In this document: piece after piece, positions 29,791-41,195 of the stretch | Layout of the letters: every line of letters begins with the position of its first letter | How positions within the stretch are numbered: the stretch's first letter is position 1 | NCBI GenBank assembly: GCA_030141605.1 | Contig: JAQGDQ010001423.1 | Span: 1 to 41,810 of the forward strand | Direction: 5' to 3' | Origin: Tubiluchus corallicola | Lineage: Eukaryota; Priapulida; Priapulimorpha; Priapulimorphida; Tubiluchidae | Length of the DNA: 41,810 nucleotides | Translations under genes and position numbers: made by a program | The notes under the pieces: generated by a model | The model's database searches: none | What the model was told of the DNA's origin: nothing | Seen by the model: only the letters and a program-made list of their open reading frames with translations

Positions 29791-30064
29791 TGTCTTCTTT
29801 TAACAGTTTTTGTTTTTATGTTGATTTTTGCAGATTTCTTTTCATTCGAGAAGCAACATTTCCTTTTGTAAACACATTTAACAATGCTGAAGTACGTTTT
29901 CTTTTCGATTATTATTTCCCTTTCATTTTTAAACAATCACGGCAACAGGTTCCATGGAGAAGCTGTCAAGCAGACATCATTCTAATTTTTGTCTTAAGTG
30001 CTGTTGTTCTATCAAGTTGCTTGTAAATCTTGCCTATTGATGATTATGGAAAATTGCTCCCATT

Positions 30065-30290
30065 CTCTAAATCTCATTTGGTTCATAGTTACTGCTATAG
30101 GGTGTTTGACAAAATTTTGCAAGCAGATGATTCTAGTTTCTGAATCTCATTTGTTTCGTATTTACTGCTATAGGGTATTTGGCAAAGTTGTGCAAGCGGA
30201 TGATTCCAGTTTCTGAATCTCATTTGTTTCATAGTTACTGCCATAGGGTATTTGGCAAAGTTGTGCAAGCAGATGATTCCAGTTTTTTCC
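30065..30290. repeat. 73-bp unit, three copies
   Basis: GCAAGC starts at 30119, 30192 and 30265. The unit includes TCTGAATCTCATTTGTTTCA, TACTGCTATAGGGTATTTGG and a GTGCAAGCAGATGATTCCAG core. Confidence 0.92.
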
Positions 30291-31660
30291 CCCAAGCACT
30301 TGTTGTTCTGTTGAGTGGTTATTGACTATTGCTAATTATGGGTCAATGGCATTTTTATGATCAACACCTGCAATCTTTCTTGTAACATTAACTTGAGTAG
30401 ATAATTGTTGCATCAGTTGTGTTATTTAGGTAAGGAAATGTTACATTAATGAGCTGCATAATTATCATTTAACTTTACATGGCTTCTTTGCAGAACTATC
30501 GACTGAGGTTTTTCTTACCTAGACTGTAAGCTCACTGTGTCTTAATAGTTTGCTGCTCCCAAATAAAAAACAGGTTCGTGTCTCATAAGTTCTCTCTTCA
30601 TTTTCATGGAATTAAAGTTTACAAACGAGATTAGGCAGCACTGAAGTGTGGCTACTATTATCCGTTGGATCAGCTTTAAAAATTGTTGTATAACAAACAT
30701 GTAAAAGCAGTCATGAGGCTTTAAGGTTTTAAGTAACAAAACAGAGTAACAATTTGGAACTATTCTGTCCCACTAGTAGCAATTCTTTTAATATGACGTC
30801 TTGCATATGAATGTGGTCCGCAGTTCGCAGCCTCGCCCGACAGACGGGTAGACGTTGACCATCACCGGTTGGATAAACTCGGAAAAATAAATCTTTGCAA
30901 ACATGTAAGCCTCTAAAAAGTCGTTAATATGGCCTCTTACATTTTCTCGATAAAATCGGGGGTGGGGTGTCATCGGGGAGATGCTGTATAACTCATAGCA
31001 AAATGAAAACTACTTTGGTGGCCATTTGCGTCGTCACGTGGGCCGATTATTATGCTGACATTTGACGTGTTATTAAGTCATAAAACCAACATAAAGTATC
31101 AGTTAATACGTTTCTGGTAATGTATTACATTTTCATAATTATTTTAGGATTTCGAAAAGGGGAATCCATCTTTATCCAATTTAATGTCGCAGGTAAATAA
31201 CGTATCTGACAAAATAACAATTTTTAGTTACATGCAATAAAAGTTAACTTTCTTATAATTTTATAGCAGCTCTAATGTTAATATACAGGGTCAAAATAAG
31301 GAATAACGAATATGAAGGCTTGATGAAGAAAAGGGGAATCCATTTTTATCCATTTACTCTTTCTACTTTTAGGTAGGCCTAATTCTGTCAAACCCTTGTA
31401 CAAATATACAGTTATCTTTTGCTTATCAATAAACTAAAGGTTATTACAAGTTTTTTTACAGTAAATTCGCCAATATTTTAATCATGTCTAACCTCCGCAA
31501 CCACTTCCGTATGTGGTAGTACTTTAACAAAAACTAAAAGACAGTCGTGCTCTAGAACTCTTATTGTGGAATGAGAGACAACTACTTCCCTGAAAATCAT
31601 TTGAGGGCTTTTTAGTTTTGCCCTCTCCCATTAAACGAGAGATAGCCACGTTCTAAGTAA
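30291..31660. other. No gene seen; one 30-bp direct repeat
   Basis: GAAAAGGGGAATCCATCTTT occurs at about 31157 and again, slightly changed, at about 31328. No coding signal otherwise. Confidence 0.45.
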
Positions 31661-31669
31661 GTGAAATGA

Positions 31670-31945
31670 AAGTTGTTCATACTTTAGAAACAAATCCATA
31701 TCCTCCCATTTCCTCTGTGAAATAAAATTCAGTCATGCTTTTAGAAGAGAGCCATGTCCTCCCATCCCCTCAGTGCAATGAAAGTCAGTCATGATTTTAG
31801 TTAGAAGAAAGCCATGTCCTCCCATGCCCTCTGTGTAATGAGTTAGTCATGCCTTTAGAAGAAAGCCATGTCCTCCCATCTCCTCTGTGAAATGAAATTC
31901 AGTCATGCTTTAGAAAGCCATGTCCGCCCATCCCCTGTGTGAAAG
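31670..31945. repeat. ~55-60-bp unit, about five copies
   Basis: AGCCATGTCCTCCCATCCCC, then TCTGTGTAATGAAAGTCAGTCATGCTTTTAGAAGA, with copies at about 31694, 31751, 31810, 31866 and 31915. Confidence 0.9.
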
Positions 31946-32383
31946 GGAAAACAGTTATCCCAACAAAGTATATGTTAAAGGGAAAGTACACATTTTTCGT
32001 GAAACTTCTATTGTATATAAATACATTTTTTACTGTTTGAATCAATATTAATAGATCGTAAAATAAGGAGGGAACAAGGTTGGAGTGGGATGGACAGCCT
32101 GCAGTCTCCTCCCGGCCCATCTTTCCTTTCCTTGGCGAGGCCTTAAAGTTCCTTCATTTCCTTTTAAGTGTTCCCGTTATCTTTAAAAGAAATATTTCGT
32201 AGAATTTGCTAAACGAGACTCCACGCTGTACTGAAAAAGTTCTAACCAGAAATTTGTTACCACAGTTCAGGATTTTGTTAACTTCAAATGCTTCCCAAAA
32301 GTACACCGAGTTCTGACATTGAGCTCTTAATCTCTGATTCTATTTACGAACTAATATGGTACAGAACCTTAGTGGTATGCATT

Positions 32384-32442
32384 CTGTACATGTAGATACT
32401 TCTATGCATAGCGCGCATGTATAGAAGTATGTACATGTACAG
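32384..32442. repeat. 59-bp near-perfect palindrome (hairpin)
   Basis: CTGTACATGTA (32384-32394) pairs with TACATGTACAG (32432-32442). Inside, TACTTCTAT pairs with ATAGAAGTA, and CAT with ATG around a GC-rich AGCGCGC loop. The two inner mismatched steps are 1-2 nt. It may be a precursor-like hairpin, a cruciform or a compact transposon relic; no such function can be shown here. Confidence 0.85.
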
Positions 32443-32561
32443 TGTATGTCGCTACTGTACAGAACAAACTTTCAGTAAAGACAGACAAGGCCTAGGCATT
32501 AACTGACTGACAGTTTCTTTCCACTAACATACTGTAAGTAGTTGAGGGAAGCATATATTAT

Positions 32562-32790
32562 TATGCGGTTTAAAGTATTGTACAAAAAGTTCTGCGGTTT
32601 AAAGAACTGTACAAAAAGTTCTGCGGTTTAAAGAACTGTACAAAAAGTTCTGCGGTTTAAAGAACTGTACAAAAAGTTCTGCGGTTTAAAGAACTGTACA
32701 AAAAGTTATGCAGTTTAAAGAACTGTACAAAAAGTTCTGCGATTTAAAGAACTGTACAGAAAGCTATGCAGTTTAAAGAACTGTACAATG
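32562..32790. repeat. 29-bp minisatellite, about 8 units
   Basis: The unit is TGCGGTTTAAAGAACTGTAC followed by AAAAAGTTC. The last units are degenerate (TGCAGTTTAAAG). Confidence 0.94.
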
Positions 32791-33049
32791 ATTTCAAATT
32801 TTTATGCAGATCATTTAGATCCCTGTTCAAAAGTAACTTCCTATATTTTGTCCATTACCTTAACTAATAATTCAAAACCTGATTCACCTCCCAGCCTAAC
32901 CTTGTTAATTGCAGGCCTTTCACAAATTATTTAATAATATTTTAGTCTAATATTTGCAAAATCCAAATTGCAAAAGAGACTGGTTGTGCCGCCTGGTGTT
33001 TGTTTTTTGTTGAACTAGCTTTAGGGCGAAATTAGTAATCTTGACAATT

Positions 33050-33300
33050 GAAGTGAAGTTAACCAGAGCTAAGACTAGAAAGTAATTAGATGAGTGACCA
33101 CTACTAAAAATCACATACGCTAAAACATGGCTGACTTTGTTTAGGAATTGAAATTATATAGAGTAAAGACTAGATAGCACACGGATGAGTCGTCGCTACT
33201 AAAATCATATTAGCCAAAACATGGCTGACTTAGTTTAGCAATCGAAGCTAGAGACCCGATAGTGAATGGATGGGTGACCATATCAAAATCACAGTTCACC
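33050..33300. repeat. ~95-bp diverged tandem repeat, about 2.5 units
   Basis: AAACATGGCTGACTTWGTTTAG recurs at about 33123 and 33218, with GAGTGACCACTACTAAAAAT-type flanks. It has decayed by indels. Confidence 0.7.
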
Positions 33301-33479
33301 TTCCCGGTCCAATGTCTACTCTTAGATGATTAGTTTTCATAAAGAGTCTAGTTGCAGTCCCTCCACAACAACGTGACCTTGCAGTTGAATGCAAAAATAT
33401 CCCTAATCTTAAACTCCTGTCTCTTAAGCAGCAGACCAAATCTGGCAAAGCCATTTGAAGTTAATTTCTTGTCAGGCTT

Positions 33480-34080
33480 CAGTGTTGATTATTTTCAATT
33501 TAGTCAATTCAGTTTTGATCCTACAATCGTTAATGAAGCTTTTTTCTGTGCTATAATTGTTGGTACTGTTTCATTGCCGATAACTTTCAGTTTTATCCAC
33601 AGCAATTTCAATCGTTCAATCTTTAACTGAGTTTTTGTATAATTGTTGTTACGGTTATTACCGATAACTTTCAATTTGTCCACAATCGTTCATCTTTAAT
33701 GGAGCTTTTATCGATGCTGTAATTGTTGGCACAGTTTCATTGATGATTGCTTTCAATTTTTTCCTCACAGTTTTGAACGTGCAATCTTTAAAGAACCTTT
33801 TTTTCGTACTGTATTTTTCAATGATTATGTTCAGTTTCAACAAGGGCATTTTGATCTTGTAATCTTTAATTGGATGCTGTTTTTTGTAACGTATTTGTTG
33901 GTTCTGTTTCAATGCCGATTACATATTCGATTTCTACAAAGGAATTTTGATTTCGATCATGTAATCTCTAAATAGCGGCTGTTTTCTGTACCGCTATTGT
34001 TGGTACAGTTTCAATGCTGACTGTTACGTTCAACTTTATCAAGCAGTTTTAACTGTGCAATCTTTAATGGCGTGCATTTC
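33480..34080. repeat. Decayed ~80-100-bp tandem array, about 6 units
   Basis: TGTRNTATTGTTGGTACWGTTTCAWTG-type cores recur near 33545, 33640, 33715, 33805, 33885 and 33990. A 92-codon frame across the start of it is a by-product. Confidence 0.6.
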
Positions 34081-34309
34081 TCCATATGTCATGACAGGAG
34101 TTTTTCCCTGATACCTTGGTATTTTTTGAAATATTCTAGTTTCGGTACTGTTTACCTTCGCCATTGTCATGTCACTTTATGTGATATATTAGCAGTAGTT
34201 GCCACCACTGTTATCAGTTTTACTTGTTTACTGCTTTAGTACTGATTAATAATCGGTGATTATGTTCAGTTTCATCAAGTCAATTCTTTAAAATATTCAG
34301 TTTCTCTCT

Positions 34310-34760
34310 TATAATGCATTTGTCGCCTTGATGGCAGTTTTTCACGTGACATTAATAGTGACTCGCATCACGTTATCATGTCTCTTCATTTGTCGCCTTG
34401 ATGGCAGTTTTTCACGTGACATTAATAGTGACTCGCATCACGTTATCATGTCTCTTTATTTGACGCCTTGATGGCAGTTCTTTCGTTACTATTACATCAT
34501 TTTATGTGACACGTTGATGATGGTACTTTCCATCACTATTCTATAACATCCATCACTATACTGTGACATGGCTATGTATAGTGTTACTCCATGAAGACAT
34601 TAATAGTGACTCGCATCACGTTATCATGTCTCTTCATTTGTCGCCTAGATGGCAGTTTTTCGTTACTATTTATGTGACACGTTGATGACGATACTTTCCA
34701 TCACTGTTCTATAACATCACTATACTGTGACATGGCTATGTATAGTGTTACTCGATGAAT
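34310..34760. repeat. 70-bp units plus a second ~200-bp duplication
   Basis: TGTCGCCTTGATGGCAG starts at 34321, 34391 and 34461 (TGACGCC in the third) and again near 34638 as TGTCGCCTAGATGGC. A block holding GTGACACGTTGATGA and ATACTGTGACATGGCTATGT is present twice (about 34500 and 34675). Confidence 0.88.
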
Positions 34761-34764
34761 CTGC

Positions 34765-35214
34765 AATGTGATCTTTATCGCTCTACTACAATCTCATATC
34801 ACATGGAATCTATCACTACATTTTTTTCATGAACCAGTAATGTTAATTTCCATCATTTTGTCATACAAAGATTTGTTCATCCTTTTCCAGCATATGGAGA
34901 ATAATGGCTGAATGTTTATTCTATGAAAATAATTGTTATTATGACACACAACCTTGTATATAGTCAAGCTGTTATTTTGACTATAGGCATCAAGTTTGCC
35001 ACCTTGCATAATTTAAAGATGTTGCCTAATATTGTAACCATGGCTGTCCATGTATAGATAACGTTTGAACATACAATCAATTAAATATGGCTAAAATATT
35101 AAATATGGCTGAAATATGTGTCGCCATGTTGTTAAAAATTAGCTTTCCACCGCCTGGTCACTATCGGCATTGGAGGGGGATCATTTCTATTATGAACACT
35201 TTTGACGCTTCAAA
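34765..35214. other. No gene seen
   Basis: AT-rich sequence. AAATATGGCTRAAATAT is doubled at about 35084-35118. Confidence 0.45.
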
Positions 35215-35410
35215 TCATTAAAACGTTTTGAGCCTACTTAAAACAATTACGCTTCTTAATGAACAATTACGCTTCTTAATGAACAATTACGCTTCTTAAT
35301 GAACAATTACGCTTCTTAATGAACGATTACCTTCTTAATTAAAGCAACATTGGTGCTTCAAATCATTAAAACGTTTTGAGCGTACTTTGAACAATTATGC
35401 TTCTTAATTA
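35207..35410. repeat. 20-bp minisatellite within a larger duplication
   Basis: ACAATTACGCTTCTTAATGA occurs about five times (35243-35340). CTTCAAATCATTAAAACGTT occurs on both sides (about 35208 and 35355), so the block was duplicated as a whole. Confidence 0.9.
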
Positions 35411-35514
35411 AAGCACCAGAAATTATTGTTTATTAATGATTATTGTTTTCAATCCCCCTCCCCCTGCTCTTCAGAAAATTCCTCCTCATCGGCTCGGTAA
35501 CTGCCGCCTCACAA

Positions 35515-35800
35515 ACATCCTGCATCATCAGCATCGTGGTCCCTCTATCTTATAAATAGTTTTTATGCACAACTTGTATACGATACAGTGCAACTAACTT
35601 AACATACTGTAGCTTAATAAATAGTTTTTTTGCACAACTTGTATACGATACAGTGCAACTAACTTAACGTACTGTAGCTTATACAATATACTGCAGTTTT
35701 TAGAAATACTGCAGCTTATAGGATATGTTACAATTAATAGAATATACTGCAGTTGCTACGATATATTGCAGTTAACAGAATATTGCAGCATATATTGCAC
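35515..35800 (+). repeat. Dispersed repeat D, left copy
   Basis: CATCATCAGCATCGTGGTCC, then CTCTATCTTATAAATAG and a run of CTGCAGYTT-type motifs, match 40637-40930 in direct orientation. This copy has an internal ~75-bp tandem duplication (TTTTTATGCACAACTTGTAT with ACGATACAGTGCAAC) that the other copy lacks. Confidence 0.88.
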
Positions 35801-35989
35801 TTTAGAATACAATGCATTGCAGAAAATTTGTGTTGAATGTCAACTTTAAATATTATGCTAAATATGTAAGCATTTTTATATTTTATATTTTATATTAAAA
35901 AATCCGAGAAACTGTAATGTATCCGCTGATGATGCTGAAGCTCTAAATTGCAAATAGCAATTAACGTTCAAATTGAAACGTAATTCTCC

Positions 35990-36300
35990 AAACCTCCCGA
36001 GAGAAGTTTGGGTCATCTTGCACTGGCTTTTGACTTGGCACATTCTCCCAGTACAAAGCTGCCTTCTTGCATTGGCTTTTAACTTGCCAATATTGAAATA
36101 AATATTTTTGCTTATAACCTCCAAAGAGAAACTGCGTTGAATCAGTTTTAGCTTGTTGCTGACATTAAAATGAATGTTTTGGCTCATAACAGGAGCAGTT
36201 GTCTTGAATCAACTTTAACTTGTTCTCAATATTAGAATGAACATTTTTGAACATCAAAGAAATGTTCAGTTGAACATATTTGGAACGTTTTGAACATTTT
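35990..36300. repeat. Diverged ~60-bp tandem repeat
   Basis: TTGCAYTGGCTTTTRACTTG and AATATTGAAATRAAYATTTTT-type blocks recur three to four times with heavy drift. The 103-codon minus-strand frame (35876-36187) follows these repeats and is not supported as a gene. Confidence 0.55.
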
Positions 36301-36479
36301 TTCTACATATATTTTAATGAACATAATAATGATCGTAAGAAAAATACGGAGTCCTCCATGGGTCCAGTTACCGAGCCTTCATAAGTACATAATATAGCAG
36401 CTTAACTCATAGTTTAACCACTGCTATAACTACAGAATTATGTAAATATGTATATACAGAATTTTTTTTGAATATTGCT

Positions 36480-36770
36480 TGATGAAATGATACAAATTGG
36501 AGTTTTTTGACTTGATATTTTTTTTCTCCACTGTAAAGAAATTGCTTAATGAAATGATATAACTTCTTCTTAAAATGTTATTCTCTAGAAATGTAAATTG
36601 GAGTTTTTTGACTTGATATTTTTTTTCTCCACTGTAAATAAATTGCTTAATGAAATGATATGACTTCGTAAAATGTTATTGTGCAGAAATGTATATTGGA
36701 GTTTTTTGACTTAATATTCTTTTTCTTCATTGTAAAGAAATTGCTTAATGAAATGATCTCGACTGTTGAT
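36480..36770. repeat. ~100-bp unit, three copies
   Basis: TTGGAGTTTTTTGACTTGAT starts near 36497, 36598 and 36697. Each is followed by ATTTTTTTTCTCCACTGTAAA and ATTGCTTAATGAAATGAT. Confidence 0.92.
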
Positions 36771-37111
36771 GATGACTGCTAGTTTGCAAAATTTAGTAAA
36801 ATTCATTATATAATGGATTGTTTAAGAAGTTTTTAAGTCTTGATTCGTGTGAAATTGCATTAATGATTTTTGTATAGAAATGTGGCCGGGTCACATGTTG
36901 CCTAACTAACACGCCAAAATAAGATTTCTCATAGTGTAACAGCTGGGACTATTTTCAGTGTTTTTATGTTTACTCATGTAATGTTAGTACGTGTGTCAAG
37001 AATTTATAAGTTAACTGTGTCTGGATAAGAACTTTTCGTATTTTTTAAATGCTAGGTACCTATTTGTTTATCTATAGTTGGTTTGATAATGAAAAGGTAC
37101 GTTTTGCTTAA

Positions 37112-37261
37112 CCCTTGTAGGGTCACGATTCCCCCCCCCCCATAATTCGTAAATTACTTTTGATAAACCGCCGTGTTTCATTAGTAAACAGCAACAGCAT
37201 AATTTGTGGTTATGCTGACCACCATAGGATACATTATACCTCTGCTTAAAGACATGTGACT
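37112..37261 (+). repeat. Dispersed repeat E, left copy
   Basis: CCTTGTAGGGTCACGATT, a C-run, then CATAATTCGTAAATTACTTT and ATGCTGACCACCATAGGATA are repeated at 38867-39020 in the same orientation. The right copy has about 30 bp in place of the poly-C. Confidence 0.88.
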
Positions 37262-38495
37262 TACTAGTAATACGAAATTTAAATTCACTTAGTTACGTTC
37301 CCTTATCTATGCTGGAATAACTGTAGCTAGCGCGTGTGCAAAATCATTGTTATTTTGAATTACAAAGATGTGTAACTCGCACGAGCTGTTGTGTATGTGT
37401 GTGTTATTGAAAATTGTTAGTTTGTGACGTCATCAAAAGGTGGCGTCGACCACCGTTAATTAAGGTTTTAATCTATTGTTTAATTGTCAGAAACGCTTTT
37501 GCACTGTGTTAAAATGTGTACTTTTTATTGTACTTGATAATGATATGAAAAATCATCGTGTCTTTATATCTTATCTCTTAAAATTATTATTTACTCTTAC
37601 AAGCAAATAAAATTGTTTTACAGCAAAGTTTAAAAATGTATAAAAATTTATTAAGCTATAAAAATCGTAAAATAATCACGAAGATTTAATGAGTATTGTG
37701 CAGTATGACTATTACAGAGACGCTACTGACATCTTGCGTACGTTTTACAAAATCACTTAGATCTAGACGGTAAAACGGCAAAGTATAGTAACGGATTTGG
37801 CCGCTAAGCGGCAGCACTTTACAACAACTCTAATTTACAAATTCTCTTGGAAATCACGTAAACAACATTATAAAAGAATTCAAACTGTAAGTTCTATAAA
37901 ACGTTCACTAGAAAGAAAACCAATGTAAGCTATCACTACGATGGTTTTCAATGGTTTACTACGAAAGTGATGGTTTATAAGTGATGGTTTATCGCTATAA
38001 ACTACCGTAAAACTACTTCAAACTACACTAAATTCTATCACAAAAGTTTGGAATTTATCAATCTCTATCCCGCAAAATTAAATCTTCCAGAACGATAACC
38101 CATGATGAAGATTAATCGTTTCCTAGCATGGAAGAACTGGTACAATGATTTAAATTGCTATTATATAAGTTAAATTGTTTGTAAATTTTAGTAAATTTTT
38201 AAATAGCTAAAATTTTTGCTCTAAATCCTGCTCATACAATTTTATACTGTTCATAATCAATGGCCATTGCTACATTGGTACTTCAACAGAAAAGAACAGA
38301 ACAATGCAAACATTTTTCATCTACACAAGATGGAAATGACTTACTAAAACTATTACAATTAAAGGAAAACCGTACGATTGTGTCAACACGAGTTCGAATA
38401 AAGAATGCTCTAAAATATTGAAAACTACAATAGCTTATTTTAAATCAAAGCTTACATTCAAAGCTACGCGCAGCTCAGTGAATCTACTAAGATTG
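37262..38495. other. No gene seen
   Basis: AT-rich sequence. GTTAGTTTGTGACGTCATC near 37418, with CCGTTAATTAA, resembles a motif at about 38702 next to repeat C. No coding exon was recognised. Confidence 0.45.
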
Positions 38496-38715
38496 ACAGC
38501 GTCGCCTTTTTGTCACGTGCGTGTGGCTGACGAATAGAAGGCGGTACCATGATAAACATGATCATGAACTGTTGTGTTAGTTTCTGACATCATATGACGT
38601 AGACCCCTTTATTCGTGACATCATCCGTTTAAGCAGTACTGTAACACCTATGCAAATGTGCTTGACGTGCAAGGGAAGACGCCTGCCATTGCAGAAACTG
38701 TGGTTAGTTTCTGAC
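38496..38715 (+). repeat. Dispersed repeat C, plus-strand copy
   Basis: This is the partner of 18116-18300 in inverse orientation. It includes GTCGCCTTTTTGTCACGTGC, ATGATAAACATGATCATGAA and AAGGGAAGACGCCTGCCATT. It carries CACGTG and several TGACGT/TGACAT motifs. Confidence 0.65.
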
Positions 38716-38866
38716 GTAAGCAATAGCTGTGTTCGGTTGCCGTTAATTAACTTTCTAAGCTAATTATTCAAATATAAGAAACAATTGCTAACTTTTATAG
38801 GAAAGAGAACGTATATTTTGGGCAGTAAATGAAAATGAGATTGAGTCTAAACAATCATCCGGTTTT

Positions 38867-39020
38867 CCTTATAGGGTCACGATTTTTGCAGCCGATTTTG
38901 GTAACCGGAAGGTAAAAAATTACCCCCACCATAATTCGTAAATTACTTTTGATAAACTGCCGTGTTTCATTAGTACCTATGCTGACCACCATAGGATACA
39001 TTATATCTCTGCGGAAAGTT
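38867..39020 (+). repeat. Dispersed repeat E, right copy
   Basis: Direct-orientation partner of 37112-37261. The shared core CATAATTCGTAAATTACTTT through GACCACCATAGGATACATTA is nearly identical. Confidence 0.88.
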
Positions 39021-39503
39021 GAAATCGGGCATTACTCATATTGTTGATTGAATTTTTCCGTATCTATGAAGTAGAAAGCGCAAGTTAACGCTTATTTCTT
39101 GGATATTTTTCATTGAAGATATTCTTCTGAATTGATATTTCTTGATTAATTTGATGCTTTTTTCATATTCATTATGTATAAATTTGAGTGGTTTCTTGTA
39201 ATTTGTGTAATATCTTTTTCATTTTTGTTATATACATTCCATAAATTCTTTGTGCTGTACATATCCTTTATTGTGTAAATTTGCATTGGTATATCTGACT
39301 ACATAATTATTATTACTGTTAACATTCATATTTTATTTTCGATATTTTTCGAGTAGTAATTTTGAGTAGTAGTTTTCAATATTTTTTCAAATGCCAAATG
39401 TATTGTAAATAATTGTAAATAAACAATTTTTGTATTTAAACAAATCAGATACTTTTACTCTGCTTGTATGCTCCCATAAATGATGTTTAAACTAAATGTA
39501 TAA
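39021..39503. other. No gene seen
   Basis: Strongly AT-rich sequence with AATAAA-type hexamers, before the LINE-derived frame. Confidence 0.45.
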
Positions 39504-39893
39504 TTACAGGACAAACGTCTTATTAACGAGAACACGCAACATTTTAACAACGCATTTAATAGCACACCACAAGCAGTTACTGAGTCAGCTTTCATAAGAG
39601 CCATATTAAAAAACGAGCGATTATTACAAAGGCGAAATTACAGAAACATTTTGGGTATTAGATGGCCCAAGAAAATTTCAAACAAAGATCTATATGAAAA
39701 AATAAAAGAAGAACCTTGGACAAGAAAAATAAAAAGATGGATTGGGCATGTGCTTAGACTACCTGATGATATTGCAGTGAAGATAGCTCTTCAACAAGCC
39801 ATAGAAGCAGCTAAAAAAACCTGCAGGAGGACAAATGTTAACATATTTAGATTTTGCACAGAAAGATTTAAACACTTCAGCATTGATCCTTAG
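39504..39893 (+). pseudogene. C-terminal fragment of a second LINE family (RTE/I-like RT tail)
   Basis: A single open frame of 129 codons starts just after an upstream stop and contains NYRNILGIRWPKKISNKDLY, then EKIKEEPWTRKIKRWIGHVL and RLPDDIAVKIALQ. The IRWP.KISN.DL and RWIGHVLR.PDD signatures mark the C-terminal segment that follows the RT domain in many metazoan endonuclease-RT elements. The catalytic RT and nuclease are absent. The basic GKRKRGRP-type end is replaced by AAKKTCRRTNVN. The first 45 residues are not recognisably LINE. The frame begins at an acceptor-like ATTACAG|GAC, so use as an exon is conceivable but unproven. Confidence 0.6.
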
Positions 39894-40297
39894 AAATAAA
39901 TCCACTTGGGTTGTTCATTCGCTTGTTTACTTGCTTAACTACCTGTTTTTAATGTTTGCTTGCTTGCTCGTTTGCTTGATTACTTGCTTATGTTTCTTGT
40001 TTTAATTTTACTTTTGCTTAGTTGTTTGCTCCCTTTTTTGTTCTTACAAAAATATGAATTAATATATTATATTATTAATAATTTAAAATGTTCGCACTTG
40101 CTGGTACAACGACACGGGTTAGCTATCCCAGGGTGCACTTGCCACACATTTCATTTGCGATTCTTAATTTAAACTACTACAATAATGTGTGCTGCCACCT
40201 ACATTTAAAATTATTATGGAACTGGAGTCGAAGTTTAATCCACGGTTAGAAAATATTAATGTACGAATATTTGGGGCATTGCGGCGTGTAGGGAGTC
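39894..40297. other. No gene seen; TTGC-rich stretch
   Basis: Degenerate (TTGC/TTGCTTAC)n at 39920-40030, then AT-rich sequence. The 70-codon hydrophobic frame here is compositional. Confidence 0.5.
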
Positions 40298-40490
40298 CTG
40301 GCATAGGGAGGTGAGCAGAATCATGTCACTGGACGTATGGTTCATAGGATGACGATGATGATGATCTGGCATAGGGAGGTAAGCAGAATCATGTCCCTGG
40401 GCGTATGATTCATTGGATGACGATGATGATGATCTGGCATAGGGAGGTGAGCAGAATCATGTCACTGGACGTTTGATTCAGTGAAGAAGA
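40298..40490. repeat. 68-bp unit, about 2.7 copies
   Basis: GGCATAGGGAGGTGAGCAGA starts at 40300, 40368 and 40436. Each is followed by ATCATGTCACTGGACGTATG and GATGACGATGATGATGATCT. It may derive from the 3' UTR of the LINE fragment just upstream. Confidence 0.93.
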
Positions 40491-40636
40491 AGAAGAAAAG
40501 ATTATTACACGTTTACGGTTAAAACATTTGAAGACCTAAGAGCGATAATAAAAAAGTAAACAATGACTTGGTATTGCATGTTGTGAAAATGGGTGGAGGT
40601 GGTACGTTTTGTTTACTTCGTTTGTTTTTCACGATT

Positions 40637-40930
40637 GCATCCAGCATCATCAGCATCGTGGTCCCTCTATCTTATAAATAGTTAGTTTTTATGCACAACT
40701 TGTATACGATACAGTGCAACTAACTTAACGTACTGTAGCTTATACTATATACTGCAGTTTTTAGAAATACTGCAGCTTGAAGGATATGTAAAAATTAGTA
40801 GAATATATTACAGTTTGTATGACATATTGCAGTTTCTAAAAATACATCGTCTTATAGGGGATACGTTAACAATTAATTGAATTTAGTGCAGCTTGTATGA
40901 TATATTGTAGTTTGTTGAAGGATTGCAAAT
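40637..40930 (+). repeat. Dispersed repeat D, right copy
   Basis: Direct-orientation partner of 35515-35800, without the internal duplication. Confidence 0.87.
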
Positions 40931-41195
40931 TTATTTGATGGAGAATTAATGTCAATTGGAAATTTCATTTACGACTGTATGCATAGATTTGTGAATTAAA
41001 TAGTATAGCTTTGTTAGCGGACACATAACCGCATCACTGTGATTATCATATAGATAAAATATTTGTTTATCACATGTGTACAAATGCTTAGTAAATAGTT
41101 TTTTTTCGCTTCACGGAGTTTACAACTAAATTTGTATATCTGTGTATTTGTATATCTGTGTATATACCTTGTGCAGCTATGTTGAGTCAAATTGT
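40931..41195. other. No gene seen
   Basis: AT-rich spacer before the LINE 3' end, with a doubled TTTGTATATCTGTGTAT near 41140. Confidence 0.5.

Noticed and set aside
29700-30216. Short frames around the CAT/TTG triplet region
   Set aside because: Compositional, on both strands, and overlapping 73-bp repeats.
31975-32190. TTAA-type MITE starting TTAAAGGGAAAGTACAC
   Set aside because: Left end resembles the 16442 family, but no convincing inverted partner with TTAA was found; the same is true at 20676 and 28455.
33352-33630. 92-codon frame as a gene
   Set aside because: It runs into a decayed tandem array whose units drive the reading frame; no motif.
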